From an uncultured Spirochaetaceae bacterium (GTDB lineage Bacteria; Spirochaetota; Spirochaetia; Sphaerochaetales; Sphaerochaetaceae), in NCBI GenBank assembly GCA_945910645.1, contig CAMDZB010000003.1, positions 1 to 64,000 on the forward strand: a stretch of 64,000 bases of DNA, written 5' to 3'. The notes under the pieces are model-generated. The model was not told where the DNA came from and ran no database searches. It saw only the letters and a program-made list of their open reading frames with translations. A program made the translations under genes and the position numbers. Shown here in pieces: positions 41,187 to 50,822 of this stretch. The stretch's first letter is position 1, and each line of letters starts with the position of its first letter.

Positions 41187-41916
41187 GCTGCACCTTTGCC
41201 GAATAGAGCATAATTCCTGTAGCTACAGAGACATTTAGCGAGTCGATGTGTCCATTTGTTGGAATTGTAACGATAAAATCCGAGTTTTCCTTCACAAGCT
41301 TATGAAGCCCCTCGCCTTCTCTTCCCATTACGATTGCTGTTCGTTTTTCAAAGCGTACTGTGTTGAGGCTTTCGCCCTCTATGTCAGCCGCGTACACCCA
41401 GAAGCCGTGCTTTTTAAGTAGGGCGATAGCTGTGTTGATATTCTCGCCTTCTGCAACCTTAACATAGGATGCGGCTCCTGATGAGATACGCATTACAGTC
41501 TCGTTCACTGACGCAGTGCGTGATGGAGGGAGCACAACGATTGATGTTTCAAACTGATCTGCACTCCTAAGTATTGCGCCTAAATTGTGTGGATCTGTAA
41601 TTCCATCGAGTAAGAGTACGGTATAAACACCTTCATCATCGTCTTTTATGCTCTCGAGGAACTCACGTAGAGATACGTTCTTGTTCTGGCGTGCACCAAA
41701 TGATGAACTTACCACGCTGAGCACAGCACCCCTATGGTCTGTACTCATTTCATCAAGTGCCTCTCTCATCACCTTCTTTACTATGATTCCTGGTGTACTC
41801 TTTGCCTTTCTGATTAAATCTTCGCTGTTTTTTGCATTCTGAACTACAAAAAGAACTGAACCCTTTGGTGCGTTTTCCAACGCCTCCTCAATTGCGTGTG
41901 TACCTGTTATATACAT
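41173..41916 (-). CDS. rlmB: 23S rRNA 2'-O-methyltransferase, SpoU/TrmH family
   Basis: LDGITDPHNLGAILRSADQF, IVMGREGEGLHKL, IPTNGHIDSLNVSVATGIMLY. Confidence 0.93.
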   Translation of the reverse strand: MYITGTHAIEEALENAPKGSVLFVVQNAKNSEDLIRKAKSTPGIIVKKVMREALDEMSTDHRGAVLSVVSSSFGARQNKNVSLREFLESIKDDDEGVYTVLLLDGITDPHNLGAILRSADQFETSIVVLPPSRTASVNETVMRISSGAASYVKVAEGENINTAIALLKKHGFWVYAADIEGESLNTVRFEKRTAIVMGREGEGLHKLVKENSDFIVTIPTNGHIDSLNVSVATGIMLYSAKVQRGGR

Positions 41917-41959
41917 CCCTTTAACTTTTCCTTATTCTGATCATTACTTATTCTGATAG

Positions 41960-42595
41960 TTACTTTGACGGTTTGTTTTTCGAAAAATATGATATTGGAA
42001 GCGCGTAAACAATTCCAGCACCATCCCCCTTCATACATTCCATATTCTCAATTCCATCAACTACTTTTTTTTCAACTTGAGATGAGACGATTATCAACAG
42101 TATTTCCTTCTCCTTCACAAGCTTATGTCCAAAGAAAACCTCATCCTCTTCTCTTGCTGTTCCCTTACCCTGAAGGATAGTGCCACCCTCAGCTCCAAGG
42201 CTTCTTGCCTTCTCCATTATTTCAAGGGCAAATCCTTTGTTGCATATCACCTGGACAAACGAAAGATCATCCATCAAAATTTCCTCCTTATTTAGCACCT
42301 CAGACACAGCCTCCCTATCAAGAGGCACAAGCGCACTCTGAAAGTACACCTTCTTTTTTATCTCTTCCTCATGTTCCATATACTCTTCTAGCATCTTCTT
42401 ATCGACAAGATTGATTAAAACAGCTCTTTCAGGGCCCTCAAATCCTACAAGGCGCCAGAGCATGCTTGTGGCCGCTCCGTTTCCGAATGTGAACGTGCCG
42501 CCTGAAAAGCCCAGCTTCTTATACTCATCCATTAGGGTATTTGAGCGTTTCTTTTCGAGAAAAGAGTATAACATTGCAACGTAATTTTTACCCAT
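41960..42595 (-). CDS. Tandem PII-like regulatory protein
   Basis: Second half ARSLGAEGGTILQGKGT...EILLIIV...KVVDGI...GAGIVYALPI matches the GlnB-like fold; first half has the same layout (GFSGGTFTFGNGA). Confidence 0.75.
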   Translation of the reverse strand: MGKNYVAMLYSFLEKKRSNTLMDEYKKLGFSGGTFTFGNGAATSMLWRLVGFEGPERAVLINLVDKKMLEEYMEHEEEIKKKVYFQSALVPLDREAVSEVLNKEEILMDDLSFVQVICNKGFALEIMEKARSLGAEGGTILQGKGTAREEDEVFFGHKLVKEKEILLIIVSSQVEKKVVDGIENMECMKGDGAGIVYALPISYFSKNKPSK

Positions 42596-44060
42596 TGCTT
42601 TTTTCCTTTGCCACTCTGCCTTTTACCTTATATGAATATATTATACCCAATACTTCGCAAATGAGGATAGGAAAAGTTACCACCCCTCCTACCACGCCAA
42701 AGCCTGAAAGCGATGTTGCGTTTGGTGAGAGATCTGCAATCGTTAACACAAACGGAAGTAGTACAACGCCAGACATCACACCAGCACCTGCCGATCCTGC
42801 ATCAAATGCGATCCCTACAAAGAGCTTATCTGTGAAGAACATCAGAATCAGTATGAGGGCGTACATTGCAAGGAAGAACCAGCGCGTTGAGAACTGAACA
42901 TACATTTTAGTTATAAATACGCCCATGGTTAGTGCAAGTCCGAGCCCTATCGCAAGCACGATTAGAATGTGCGAAATTCTACCGTTAAGCTCCTTCTCTA
43001 TCCCCTTTGCAAGCACAGTAACCGAGGGCTCAAGGAACGCAGAGAGGAAGCCGAATATTACCCCAACTGCCACTGTTAGAACAGGACCTTTATTGTAAAG
43101 GCTTTTCGCAACGCTCTCCACAAACGGTACGAATACAACCGTTGCTGATGAAAATATGAGCGCCACCCCCACTAACACAAAGAGGAAACCGAACATCCTT
43201 GAGCGAAGCATATAGCCCCTATGCGATAGCATACAAACCTCTGTGATGATGTATAGAATCATGAACGGCAATATGGCTTTAAGCACGCTGAACATACTAC
43301 TGAGGTACTCACGGGCAATCGAAGCTGACGTTACAGACGGCGCACTTACTGATGATGAAAGCGGTGTGAATACAAGATAGATTGACACTGCAAGTAGCAC
43401 ACCTATGCTTGCAATTCCTGAAAAGCCAAACTTATCCTCAGTCTTGACTCCCTCAAGCTGATCTGAAAAGCTTGATCCTAATACGGTAATGAGCGGAACT
43501 GTGATTAGCCCCGTTGCTGCTGCAGAGCTATCGAGCGCTACTCCAAGCGACGCTTCTGATAAAAATGCGCTGATGATAAAGAACAAGACATACATCAACA
43601 GTATTGTAAAGCGCATAGGGAGTTTTAAAAACAGCCTCACCACGCCAGAGAGCAAAAACAGTGAACACGAAAGCGACACTATTATGAGCAAAACCGTCTC
43701 TGATGATGAGCTTACCGTCTCTACAAACTGACGGGCAAACACCCTAACGCTTGGCTCTGAAAATGTTATTACAAATCCAAGTACAAAGACGTACAGAAAC
43801 AAAAATGCCTTTGAATGCTTTGTGATGAGATTTTCCGTCAACGATGGAAGTGGATCCTCAAGACCTGCTTTTAGGCCTGGAAAGAATATAGTCATCCCTA
43901 TGACCATGATTATTGTTGCGAGCGTCAGAGTGAGGCACTCTCTAAAATTGGTCTCTCCGAAAATGACGTTTAGTAATAGAAGTACAATATAAAAAGGAAC
44001 TACAGAAAAGATCGCATTTTTAAAATGTTTGAACAGTTCCATAGTCCCTCTCTTTATCAT
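42588..44060 (-). CDS. DUF1538-family multi-pass membrane protein
   Basis: Duplicated hydrophobic halves with LGFVITFSEPSVRVFARQ and FGFLSAFLEPSVTVLAKGIE; overlaps the PII-like gene. Confidence 0.75.
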   Translation of the reverse strand: MIKRGTMELFKHFKNAIFSVVPFYIVLLLLNVIFGETNFRECLTLTLATIIMVIGMTIFFPGLKAGLEDPLPSLTENLITKHSKAFLFLYVFVLGFVITFSEPSVRVFARQFVETVSSSSETVLLIIVSLSCSLFLLSGVVRLFLKLPMRFTILLMYVLFFIISAFLSEASLGVALDSSAAATGLITVPLITVLGSSFSDQLEGVKTEDKFGFSGIASIGVLLAVSIYLVFTPLSSSVSAPSVTSASIAREYLSSMFSVLKAILPFMILYIITEVCMLSHRGYMLRSRMFGFLFVLVGVALIFSSATVVFVPFVESVAKSLYNKGPVLTVAVGVIFGFLSAFLEPSVTVLAKGIEKELNGRISHILIVLAIGLGLALTMGVFITKMYVQFSTRWFFLAMYALILILMFFTDKLFVGIAFDAGSAGAGVMSGVVLLPFVLTIADLSPNATSLSGFGVVGGVVTFPILICEVLGIIYSYKVKGRVAKEKSNG

Positions 44061-44090
44061 TTAATCCACTGTCTGTGGATGATAATTTTA

Positions 44091-44180
44091 TTACTTATGT
44101 TTATGTCTGTTTAAGCGTAGCTTCTTCTTTCGCTTATGAGTAGCAATCTTGTGCTTCTTTCGTTTTCTACCGCAGGGCAC
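44091..44180 (-). CDS. 29-aa AURKAIP1/COX24 (DUF1713)-like basic protein, GTG start; absent from the ORF track
   Basis: MPCGRKRKKHKIATHKRKKKLRLNRHKHK*; strong SD AAAGGAGG upstream. Confidence 0.85.
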   Translation of the reverse strand: MPCGRKRKKHKIATHKRKKKLRLNRHKHK

Positions 44181-44341
44181 TTTAGCAATCCTCCTTTAGA
44201 TAAATCTAGTTGTGATTTAAGTAGTTTAAAGTCGCTTATAATTATCGCAAAACACCGAATTTATTTCAATACCTACACGCTTATAAAATTTGACTTTAGA
44301 AATATTTTGCACTCTAATTAAGTGAAAAGGGAGTGTAAATC

Positions 44342-44464
44342 ATGCTTAGCGCTGCAGTTATAACAATATCGGATAAAGGATCAAGGGGTGAGTTGACCAT
44401 ATCGAACTTTCTTTGCCATAAATATTTCTCTCCAAAACAATCAGTCACTCTTCCACAGTCCTGA
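44342..44464 (+). pseudogene. Truncated molybdopterin adenylyltransferase (MogA/MoaB-like) 5' end
   Basis: MLSAAVITISDKGSRGE matches the family N-terminus, then an unrelated tail LTISNFLCHKYF...* at the edge of the R-M cassette; SD-like AGGGAG upstream. Confidence 0.7.
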
Positions 44465-44506
44465 AAGACTGTTCCAGACAAAATGACCGAAAAAGAGAAT
44501 TCCCTA

Positions 44507-47173
44507 TTAAAGTTCTTTCACTATCGCTAAAAAATCATCCTTTGTATAACTTCCTTCAACAATTCTGTTTTTATACACCATGAAATACTTAAAATTGTTT
44601 CCCGCCTTTGATTCCCATAAACGACCAAGTTCAATTTTATCGGAAGCATCAAGATGGTCTCCTTTTGTTTCCAAGAGGATTATATTGCCGTTTTTTGTTT
44701 TTATAATGAAATCTGGATAATGATTAATAAAACCATTTATACAGAAATCTTTCTTTTCTCTGTTTCTTGTCCACCATTCAACATTGTCCATATTTGCAAC
44801 GGCATTGATAACTTCTAATTCAAATCCGTTTATTTGGTCTTCTTTGTTATAAAGTGACTTATCAATAGCAGGACAAGTTTTAAGAATTGGTTTCTCTAAT
44901 GGCAGTTTCCATTCACCCAAAGTCTTAATTTTATTTGTAGACAATTCAATTATAAAATTGTTTTTTACATATTCTTTTGAAAGCTGATTGATTTTATTTT
45001 TTATAGCCTGAGAATATGAATAATCATTGGAAGCGAGGTCTTCAAATTGAGCATCAGTAAAATCTTCAATAACTCTGTCGATATACTTCTTTATTTCTGC
45101 ATCCGCAATTGGATACATATTTCCGATGTTTTCAAACAATGTGCTTGCAAAGGCTTCTTTCATGGCAGGTCTTTGTTTTGGATCAGAAAGAAGTCTTAAA
45201 AGATGGTCTCTCTGACGGCCATCAACCTGAGAAAATGTTGGAGTATTATCTCTATTTGTTTTACTTAAATCGACTTTATAAATATTAGTTTTACTAAGTG
45301 TAAAATCAATATTTGTATCAGCCTTACCTAATTTAAATTCTTCAAGAAGAGTATTTTTATCAAATAAGACAACCTTTTCACTTCCACCAAAAAGGTCTCC
45401 CACATTCTCAATTGTGCCGAATTGTGGAAGTATCACAGATGAAGCTGAATCTTTAAATACATCATTTATTCTTGCTTTCATAACTTGATTCTCCATTTCA
45501 GTAGGAATATAAATATTTCCTTGTTGTTGATTTTCATCTAATTTTGAAGCTTCTTCGGAAAAGTTTTTGTCTTCCTCTGTTGCCCTTTCCATAATGCTAG
45601 AAACATTATCTGAAATACTTTGCATTTCAGGTGACACTGATTGACTATCTATATTTCCCTGATTAGATGTATCTGAAATAACAGAAACTCCAGATGGATT
45701 AGATTCCTCAATAATAAAATCAAAATCATCCCTTTTATCTGTTAGATCCAATTCTGGCTGAACTGATTTTGGAGTTGGGATTGAAGGTTGAACAAAGTCT
45801 GTTGGATTTGCAACTCTATAATCTTTATCAGTAAAGCCAGCCGCATTCAAACCTTTAACAATCTGATTCATCGTGTTTAAGAAATCATTTGAAGAAGTCA
45901 AAACATAACTTAAATTAAGTTCCGAAACAGAATGTCTTCTTGTGTAAGGCAATCGTAAAACACGACCTAAAATCTGTTCAACATCTACTGTAGAAGTCCT
46001 ATCAGCCAGACTTGCGAGAATATAAGCGAAAGGACAATCCCATCCTTCTTTTAATGCGTTTACAGTAATGATAAAACGAACTTTACATTCAGAATCAGCT
46101 AAATTGATTCCATCAAGTTCATTTTTATCTGATGTCTTAATTTTTATCTGCTCTTCTGGAATTCCTTTTTTAAGGAGAATTTGCTTTATCTTATCATAAG
46201 TGGTATTTTCTTCACCTTTTTTTGGTTGAGCCTGGAACAAAACTATAGGCCGAATATACGAATCTGTTCCCGCTTTGTAAGAAGCATCCGCCTTAACTTC
46301 TAACTGTTTCTGCAAATATATAGCCGTGTTGATTACGCTATGTTTATCATTCTGATTAGAAACGATAACGGGAAGCTTAATCATATTTGCTTTTTTTAAT
46401 TCAATTGCAGGAACAAAAGAAAGAATGTTACTGTTTTTTCTTGGTGTAGCAGTTAAGTCTAAAACAAGAGAAGGATTTAAATCATTAAGCATCTTTACTG
46501 AAAGCTCAGAAGTTGCATTGTGACTTTCATCAACAATTACTACGGGATTTAAAGATTGAAGTATTCTCATTACAGAAATTTCTTCATCCTCTAACTGTTT
46601 ATCAATCATTGATGAAAGTTTCTGCAAACTACCATTATCCTGATAAACTTTTCTACCTTCTTTATTTGTAGCCCTAAAACTGTCAAAACTCATTACAAAG
46701 ATGCTCAAGTTTTGACTTACAGATTCTATTGAAATTCCTGCACCATTTAGAAGTTCCATTTTATTATAAACTTCAACCTTGCCTGAAAAATCAATATCTA
46801 TTTTCTGTCTATAAGGGTGATCTGTATTTTTTAAATTATTTAATGTCTGCTTCAAAATTGCATCCGAAGGAACAAGCCATACTACAGATCTTTTCTTTTC
46901 CTTTCCAAAGTGATCAAAAATAACCTTGAGAGAAGAACAAGCTATAAATGTTTTACCACCTGCAGTCGGCACTTTCATACAAACATGAGGGCATCCCTTT
47001 ACAGAATTATCATACGGTTCTATTGCTTCACCCAATGTAGGAGTCAATGGTGTTCTGTCATGGCATTCCCAGAATTCTGTATATGAATCTTTAATATTCT
47101 TTTTTTCTTGAAGAATGTCTAAAAACCTAGAAAGGTCTTGTAAAACAACTGACTGATAAGATTTTAATTCCAT
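44507..47173 (-). CDS. Type III restriction enzyme Res subunit
   Basis: VPTAGGKTFIA Walker A, VIVDESHNA, ILGRVLRLP, C-terminal YPDFIIKTKNGNIILLETKG nuclease motif. Confidence 0.93.
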   Translation of the reverse strand: MELKSYQSVVLQDLSRFLDILQEKKNIKDSYTEFWECHDRTPLTPTLGEAIEPYDNSVKGCPHVCMKVPTAGGKTFIACSSLKVIFDHFGKEKKRSVVWLVPSDAILKQTLNNLKNTDHPYRQKIDIDFSGKVEVYNKMELLNGAGISIESVSQNLSIFVMSFDSFRATNKEGRKVYQDNGSLQKLSSMIDKQLEDEEISVMRILQSLNPVVIVDESHNATSELSVKMLNDLNPSLVLDLTATPRKNSNILSFVPAIELKKANMIKLPVIVSNQNDKHSVINTAIYLQKQLEVKADASYKAGTDSYIRPIVLFQAQPKKGEENTTYDKIKQILLKKGIPEEQIKIKTSDKNELDGINLADSECKVRFIITVNALKEGWDCPFAYILASLADRTSTVDVEQILGRVLRLPYTRRHSVSELNLSYVLTSSNDFLNTMNQIVKGLNAAGFTDKDYRVANPTDFVQPSIPTPKSVQPELDLTDKRDDFDFIIEESNPSGVSVISDTSNQGNIDSQSVSPEMQSISDNVSSIMERATEEDKNFSEEASKLDENQQQGNIYIPTEMENQVMKARINDVFKDSASSVILPQFGTIENVGDLFGGSEKVVLFDKNTLLEEFKLGKADTNIDFTLSKTNIYKVDLSKTNRDNTPTFSQVDGRQRDHLLRLLSDPKQRPAMKEAFASTLFENIGNMYPIADAEIKKYIDRVIEDFTDAQFEDLASNDYSYSQAIKNKINQLSKEYVKNNFIIELSTNKIKTLGEWKLPLEKPILKTCPAIDKSLYNKEDQINGFELEVINAVANMDNVEWWTRNREKKDFCINGFINHYPDFIIKTKNGNIILLETKGDHLDASDKIELGRLWESKAGNNFKYFMVYKNRIVEGSYTKDDFLAIVKEL

Positions 47174-47185
47174 AACTTCCCTGCC

Positions 47186-48895
47186 CTAAAACTTCTGTAT
47201 TTCTCTTGGAATCTTTTTAAAAATAATATTATGTTCTTTTAAGAATGAATCTGGAAGACGACAAACATCAGCATAAATAATATATTGTTCTGCTTTGGTT
47301 TTCATTGTGCTTAAAAAATCATAGTTCAAGCAAGTTTCTTCATTCTTCTTGTAATAAAACCAATATCCCACTTCATGATTTTTTCCTAGGAAATATTCGT
47401 TATCGGATTTTTGACTTCCAAACAATTTTGAGTGAGTTTCTGTAAACCAGATATATTCACGAATATTTGAAACATCTACTTTTTCATTTAAAAGACCATC
47501 TACAAGCAAAGGCTCTCCAAGTTCATAGAAATTAAAATCGCCCGAAAGGCCCTCGACCTTATTTTTTTCTTTACCATAACCCTTTATTACTCGTTTTACT
47601 CTTTCTGCAGTAATTGATTCAGCATAATCATTTAACTCAATAAGAATAAATTTCCTATTCCCTCTATCCAACTTATTTAAATTAAGGAGAGCATGAGCTG
47701 TTGTACCAGAACCCGCAAAACTATCAAGTACAACCATATTCTTATCATTAAAAAGGGTCAGAATAAGATTTATTAAGCCAACATTCTTCGGATTTTCAAA
47801 TGGTATCTTTACTGTTCCAAATATGTCTTTCAATTCTTGACCTGCAGATGTTGTTTTTACATCTAACTTATAATTGACTTCTCTATCATTCACAACGGCC
47901 AAATATTCTCGATTTGATACAATACTTTTTATTCGGATTGATGTATTAAAATTTTTTTCATATATTTTTTGATTTTTAAAAACAAGAGCTTTATTATTAA
48001 ATAGTTCTAGTAATTTTTTTGAAGTATATGTATTTTCAACAAAATTATCCTCATAAAAGGAAATAAATCTTTCAAAACCTTTGTTGATTAAATCTTGGTT
48101 TATCGCATCTATTTTATTTTCTTTTTTTATTTTTAAAGATTGAGTTTCTTTATTATAATAAACAGAATAATGTTTATCTGTTGAAAAATCAGTAATTATT
48201 TCGTTAAAATCATTTTCACCAACTAGAACTCTTTTCCCACTATTATGAACATATCTACCAGTTTCTTCATCAATAACTAAATCTTTACGGTTTTTGGGAA
48301 TATTTTCTTCAAAATATAAATTTTCTTTTTCTTTAGCATATATCAATAAATATTCACTACTAACTGATATAAAATTCGAGTTTTTTCTACCTTTCGGATT
48401 ATTCTCTACAGAGAGATTCCCTATAAAATTTTCAGACCCAAAGATTTCATCACAAATCAATTTTAAATTTGTATGCTCATTATCATCAATGCTTATAAAA
48501 ATAGCACCATCTTCACTCAAAAGCTTCTGCAAAAGCTTTAGTCTTGGGTACATCATGCAAAGCCATTTGTCATGTCTTGTTAAATCTTCACCTTCCTGAC
48601 CTACAACTTCGCCAAGCCATTTTTTTATACGAGGATCATTTACATTATCATTATAAACCCACTTTTCTTTTCCGGTATTGTACGGAGGATCAATGTAAAT
48701 GCACTTTATTTTTCCTTCATATTCAGGGAGAAGAGCTTTTAAAGCTTCAAGATTATCCCCATGAATAATTTTATTTTCAGAATCCTGAGCTTTACCATCA
48801 GCCGAAAAAGTATACTGTTTATTTAAGACCTTAAAAGGAACATCAAGATGATGATTAACAACTTTCTTTTTTCCAATCCAATCAAGTGTAGGCAT
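47186..48895 (-). CDS. Type III adenine-specific DNA methyltransferase Mod subunit
   Basis: IYIDPPYNTGKEKWVYNDN, DGAIFISIDDNE, VVLDSFAGSGTTAHALL. Confidence 0.94.
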   Translation of the reverse strand: MPTLDWIGKKKVVNHHLDVPFKVLNKQYTFSADGKAQDSENKIIHGDNLEALKALLPEYEGKIKCIYIDPPYNTGKEKWVYNDNVNDPRIKKWLGEVVGQEGEDLTRHDKWLCMMYPRLKLLQKLLSEDGAIFISIDDNEHTNLKLICDEIFGSENFIGNLSVENNPKGRKNSNFISVSSEYLLIYAKEKENLYFEENIPKNRKDLVIDEETGRYVHNSGKRVLVGENDFNEIITDFSTDKHYSVYYNKETQSLKIKKENKIDAINQDLINKGFERFISFYEDNFVENTYTSKKLLELFNNKALVFKNQKIYEKNFNTSIRIKSIVSNREYLAVVNDREVNYKLDVKTTSAGQELKDIFGTVKIPFENPKNVGLINLILTLFNDKNMVVLDSFAGSGTTAHALLNLNKLDRGNRKFILIELNDYAESITAERVKRVIKGYGKEKNKVEGLSGDFNFYELGEPLLVDGLLNEKVDVSNIREYIWFTETHSKLFGSQKSDNEYFLGKNHEVGYWFYYKKNEETCLNYDFLSTMKTKAEQYIIYADVCRLPDSFLKEHNIIFKKIPREIQKF

Positions 48896-49341
48896 AGTAC
48901 TTCTTTATCACCTTTTATAAAATTTCATTCAATTATACCATAAATTTTCGTTTTTTTTCTATTAACTACATCCCTCAACCTATCGGCATAAAACTAACTG
49001 CCACTTACTTAAAGTAAAGAGTTTAAGTAAAATCTGTTCCCCCATGTAGTCAGACAAGTCCAAAACAGACCAAAATCACTTGAAATTTCGGGAATGTGCG
49101 GTTAGAATTTGACTAATTGGTGGAAAACACTCCACTTTTACCTATCTAAATCTATACAAATCTAAATTCTTGTCTTTTTTAAATCCAACCAATTGATATA
49201 CTTCCTAATGGTTTCTTCACTATTTAAGCATTGTTATGCTTTAACTTTTTCACATTTACATTATAGTATATCTAAATAGTATATCTAATTAGATTTTGCA
49301 TATCTTAACTATTGCTAACATATCGTGCTTTCATCCACCCA

Positions 49342-49434
49342 TTAAAATGATTGGTTTTCTCGCACGAGGTTCATAACCTTTTTAAGGGAGGTGTATTTCC
49401 TCATGAGATTGTCGGCGTGTTTGTTACTTTCCAT
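49342..49434 (-). CDS. 30-aa ORF translationally coupled (TGATG) to upstream gene; possible truncated gene
   Basis: MESNKHADNLMRKYTSLKKVMNLVRENQSF*; start overlaps the stop of the 49434-50822 ORF. Confidence 0.4.
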   Translation of the reverse strand: MESNKHADNLMRKYTSLKKVMNLVRENQSF

Positions 49435-50822
49435 CAATACAACGAGTACTTTGATGCGATAAAGTAATCAACCATCGTTCCAAATACAACGCCTAGAGAG
49501 GCATAGATAAGGCTTGTAGACATCGTGTTGAGACTAGACCACATTGCGGGCTTCTCTGATGCATTTTTGAACGCTTTTGTGCCAATATCAATGGCAAAAA
49601 GGCCTAAAGTCACAGTAAGCGCTGTGTAGAACTTACGCATCTCTGACTCTCCAAAGCTGCGATCAATACTCCATTCGGGACGAAGAGTAATCTTATAGTT
49701 CATGTTGTCTTCACCATCCGTTATGGAGTTTGAAAGCGGAACGTATCCTAAGGCCGATACGCTGTAGTTAAACGGCGTCTCGAACTTATCAAAGTGGCGT
49801 GGAAGAAGGAATTCCTTGTCGTCTATACTGATAACTGCGTTTCTAACCTCCGGCGTGGTGATGAATAGATTCTTGTATTCATGCCTGTAGAGCTCATATT
49901 TGATCGTGTTGATCTTGCCCTCTTCAAAGTTCATAGTAAACTCGGATGTTACACGCCCTGGCGATGATATGTTCACCTTGTGCTCGCCCTTGAGTACAAC
50001 GCCGTTTTCGCCAACAATTTCGTCGTCTATCTTTACAGACACGGCGTAGTCCTTAGGCTCAAGCGAGTAGAGGGCAAAGCTTTTTGAACTAATGTGCTCA
50101 GCAAGTTGAATCACCCATTTATCAGTCTCGTCGTTTGCCGTGGAAATCGGCACGATTTTATCAAAAATTGTGTAGTACTTGTCCTCGATGCGATTATATA
50201 CCTTTAGGCGCAGTCTTATTAGGGTTGATGAGAGCACAAGCGATGATGGGATCACAAGTATGTCAAAGTCGTTTTCGTTTGCAATAATACGCGCAACAAG
50301 ATGATTCTCTTCAAACAGCGCTTTTACGTCGAATTTTGTGCTTGTATAGCGCGCGTAATCTACAGGGATCCTATCCTTGAATACAAATTCGGAGAAGTAC
50401 GCTTCACGAGGTGCAACAAGGTATTCCCTCACGCCTTTTTCATTCTTTTTAGGAAAGTACTCCAAAACATCCTCATAAACCTTTAGGGCATCTTTATACG
50501 CTCTCTCCTTTTCATAAACGGATGCGGCATTAGTGCCACTTGATGATGAGCCGAGAAGAGTTATATATTCATTATACGCCTTAATCATATTGCGCCGTGG
50601 AAGCAGGGCATTGATGTATGCTCTCTCATCGTCTGTTTCAATAAAGAACGTGGTGCAGTACTTTTTTAAATCCTCAACAAGGATTGGCGACATATCAATA
50701 ATTGAGTTGTATGTGTTCTGTACAACCCCCACGTGGATGGCATCATCCCTCATGACATCGGCTGCAAAGGCACGTGAAACCATGAGAATCAATAATATAA
50801 CAAGTGTTATATAACGCTTCAC
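49434..50822 (-). CDS. Secreted/membrane hypothetical protein, possibly PEGA-like beta domains
   Basis: Signal peptide; KGEHKVNISSPGRVTSEFTMNFEEG and YRHEYKNLFITTPE beta-repeats; C-terminal TM segments. Confidence 0.55.
   Translation of the reverse strand: MKRYITLVILLILMVSRAFAADVMRDDAIHVGVVQNTYNSIIDMSPILVEDLKKYCTTFFIETDDERAYINALLPRRNMIKAYNEYITLLGSSSSGTNAASVYEKERAYKDALKVYEDVLEYFPKKNEKGVREYLVAPREAYFSEFVFKDRIPVDYARYTSTKFDVKALFEENHLVARIIANENDFDILVIPSSLVLSSTLIRLRLKVYNRIEDKYYTIFDKIVPISTANDETDKWVIQLAEHISSKSFALYSLEPKDYAVSVKIDDEIVGENGVVLKGEHKVNISSPGRVTSEFTMNFEEGKINTIKYELYRHEYKNLFITTPEVRNAVISIDDKEFLLPRHFDKFETPFNYSVSALGYVPLSNSITDGEDNMNYKITLRPEWSIDRSFGESEMRKFYTALTVTLGLFAIDIGTKAFKNASEKPAMWSSLNTMSTSLIYASLGVVFGTMVDYFIASKYSLY

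Noticed and set aside
44400-49430. Prophage or integrative element around the Type III R-M genes
   Set aside because: No integrase, transposase, structural phage gene or clear flanking direct repeats were found; only a cassette insertion is supported.
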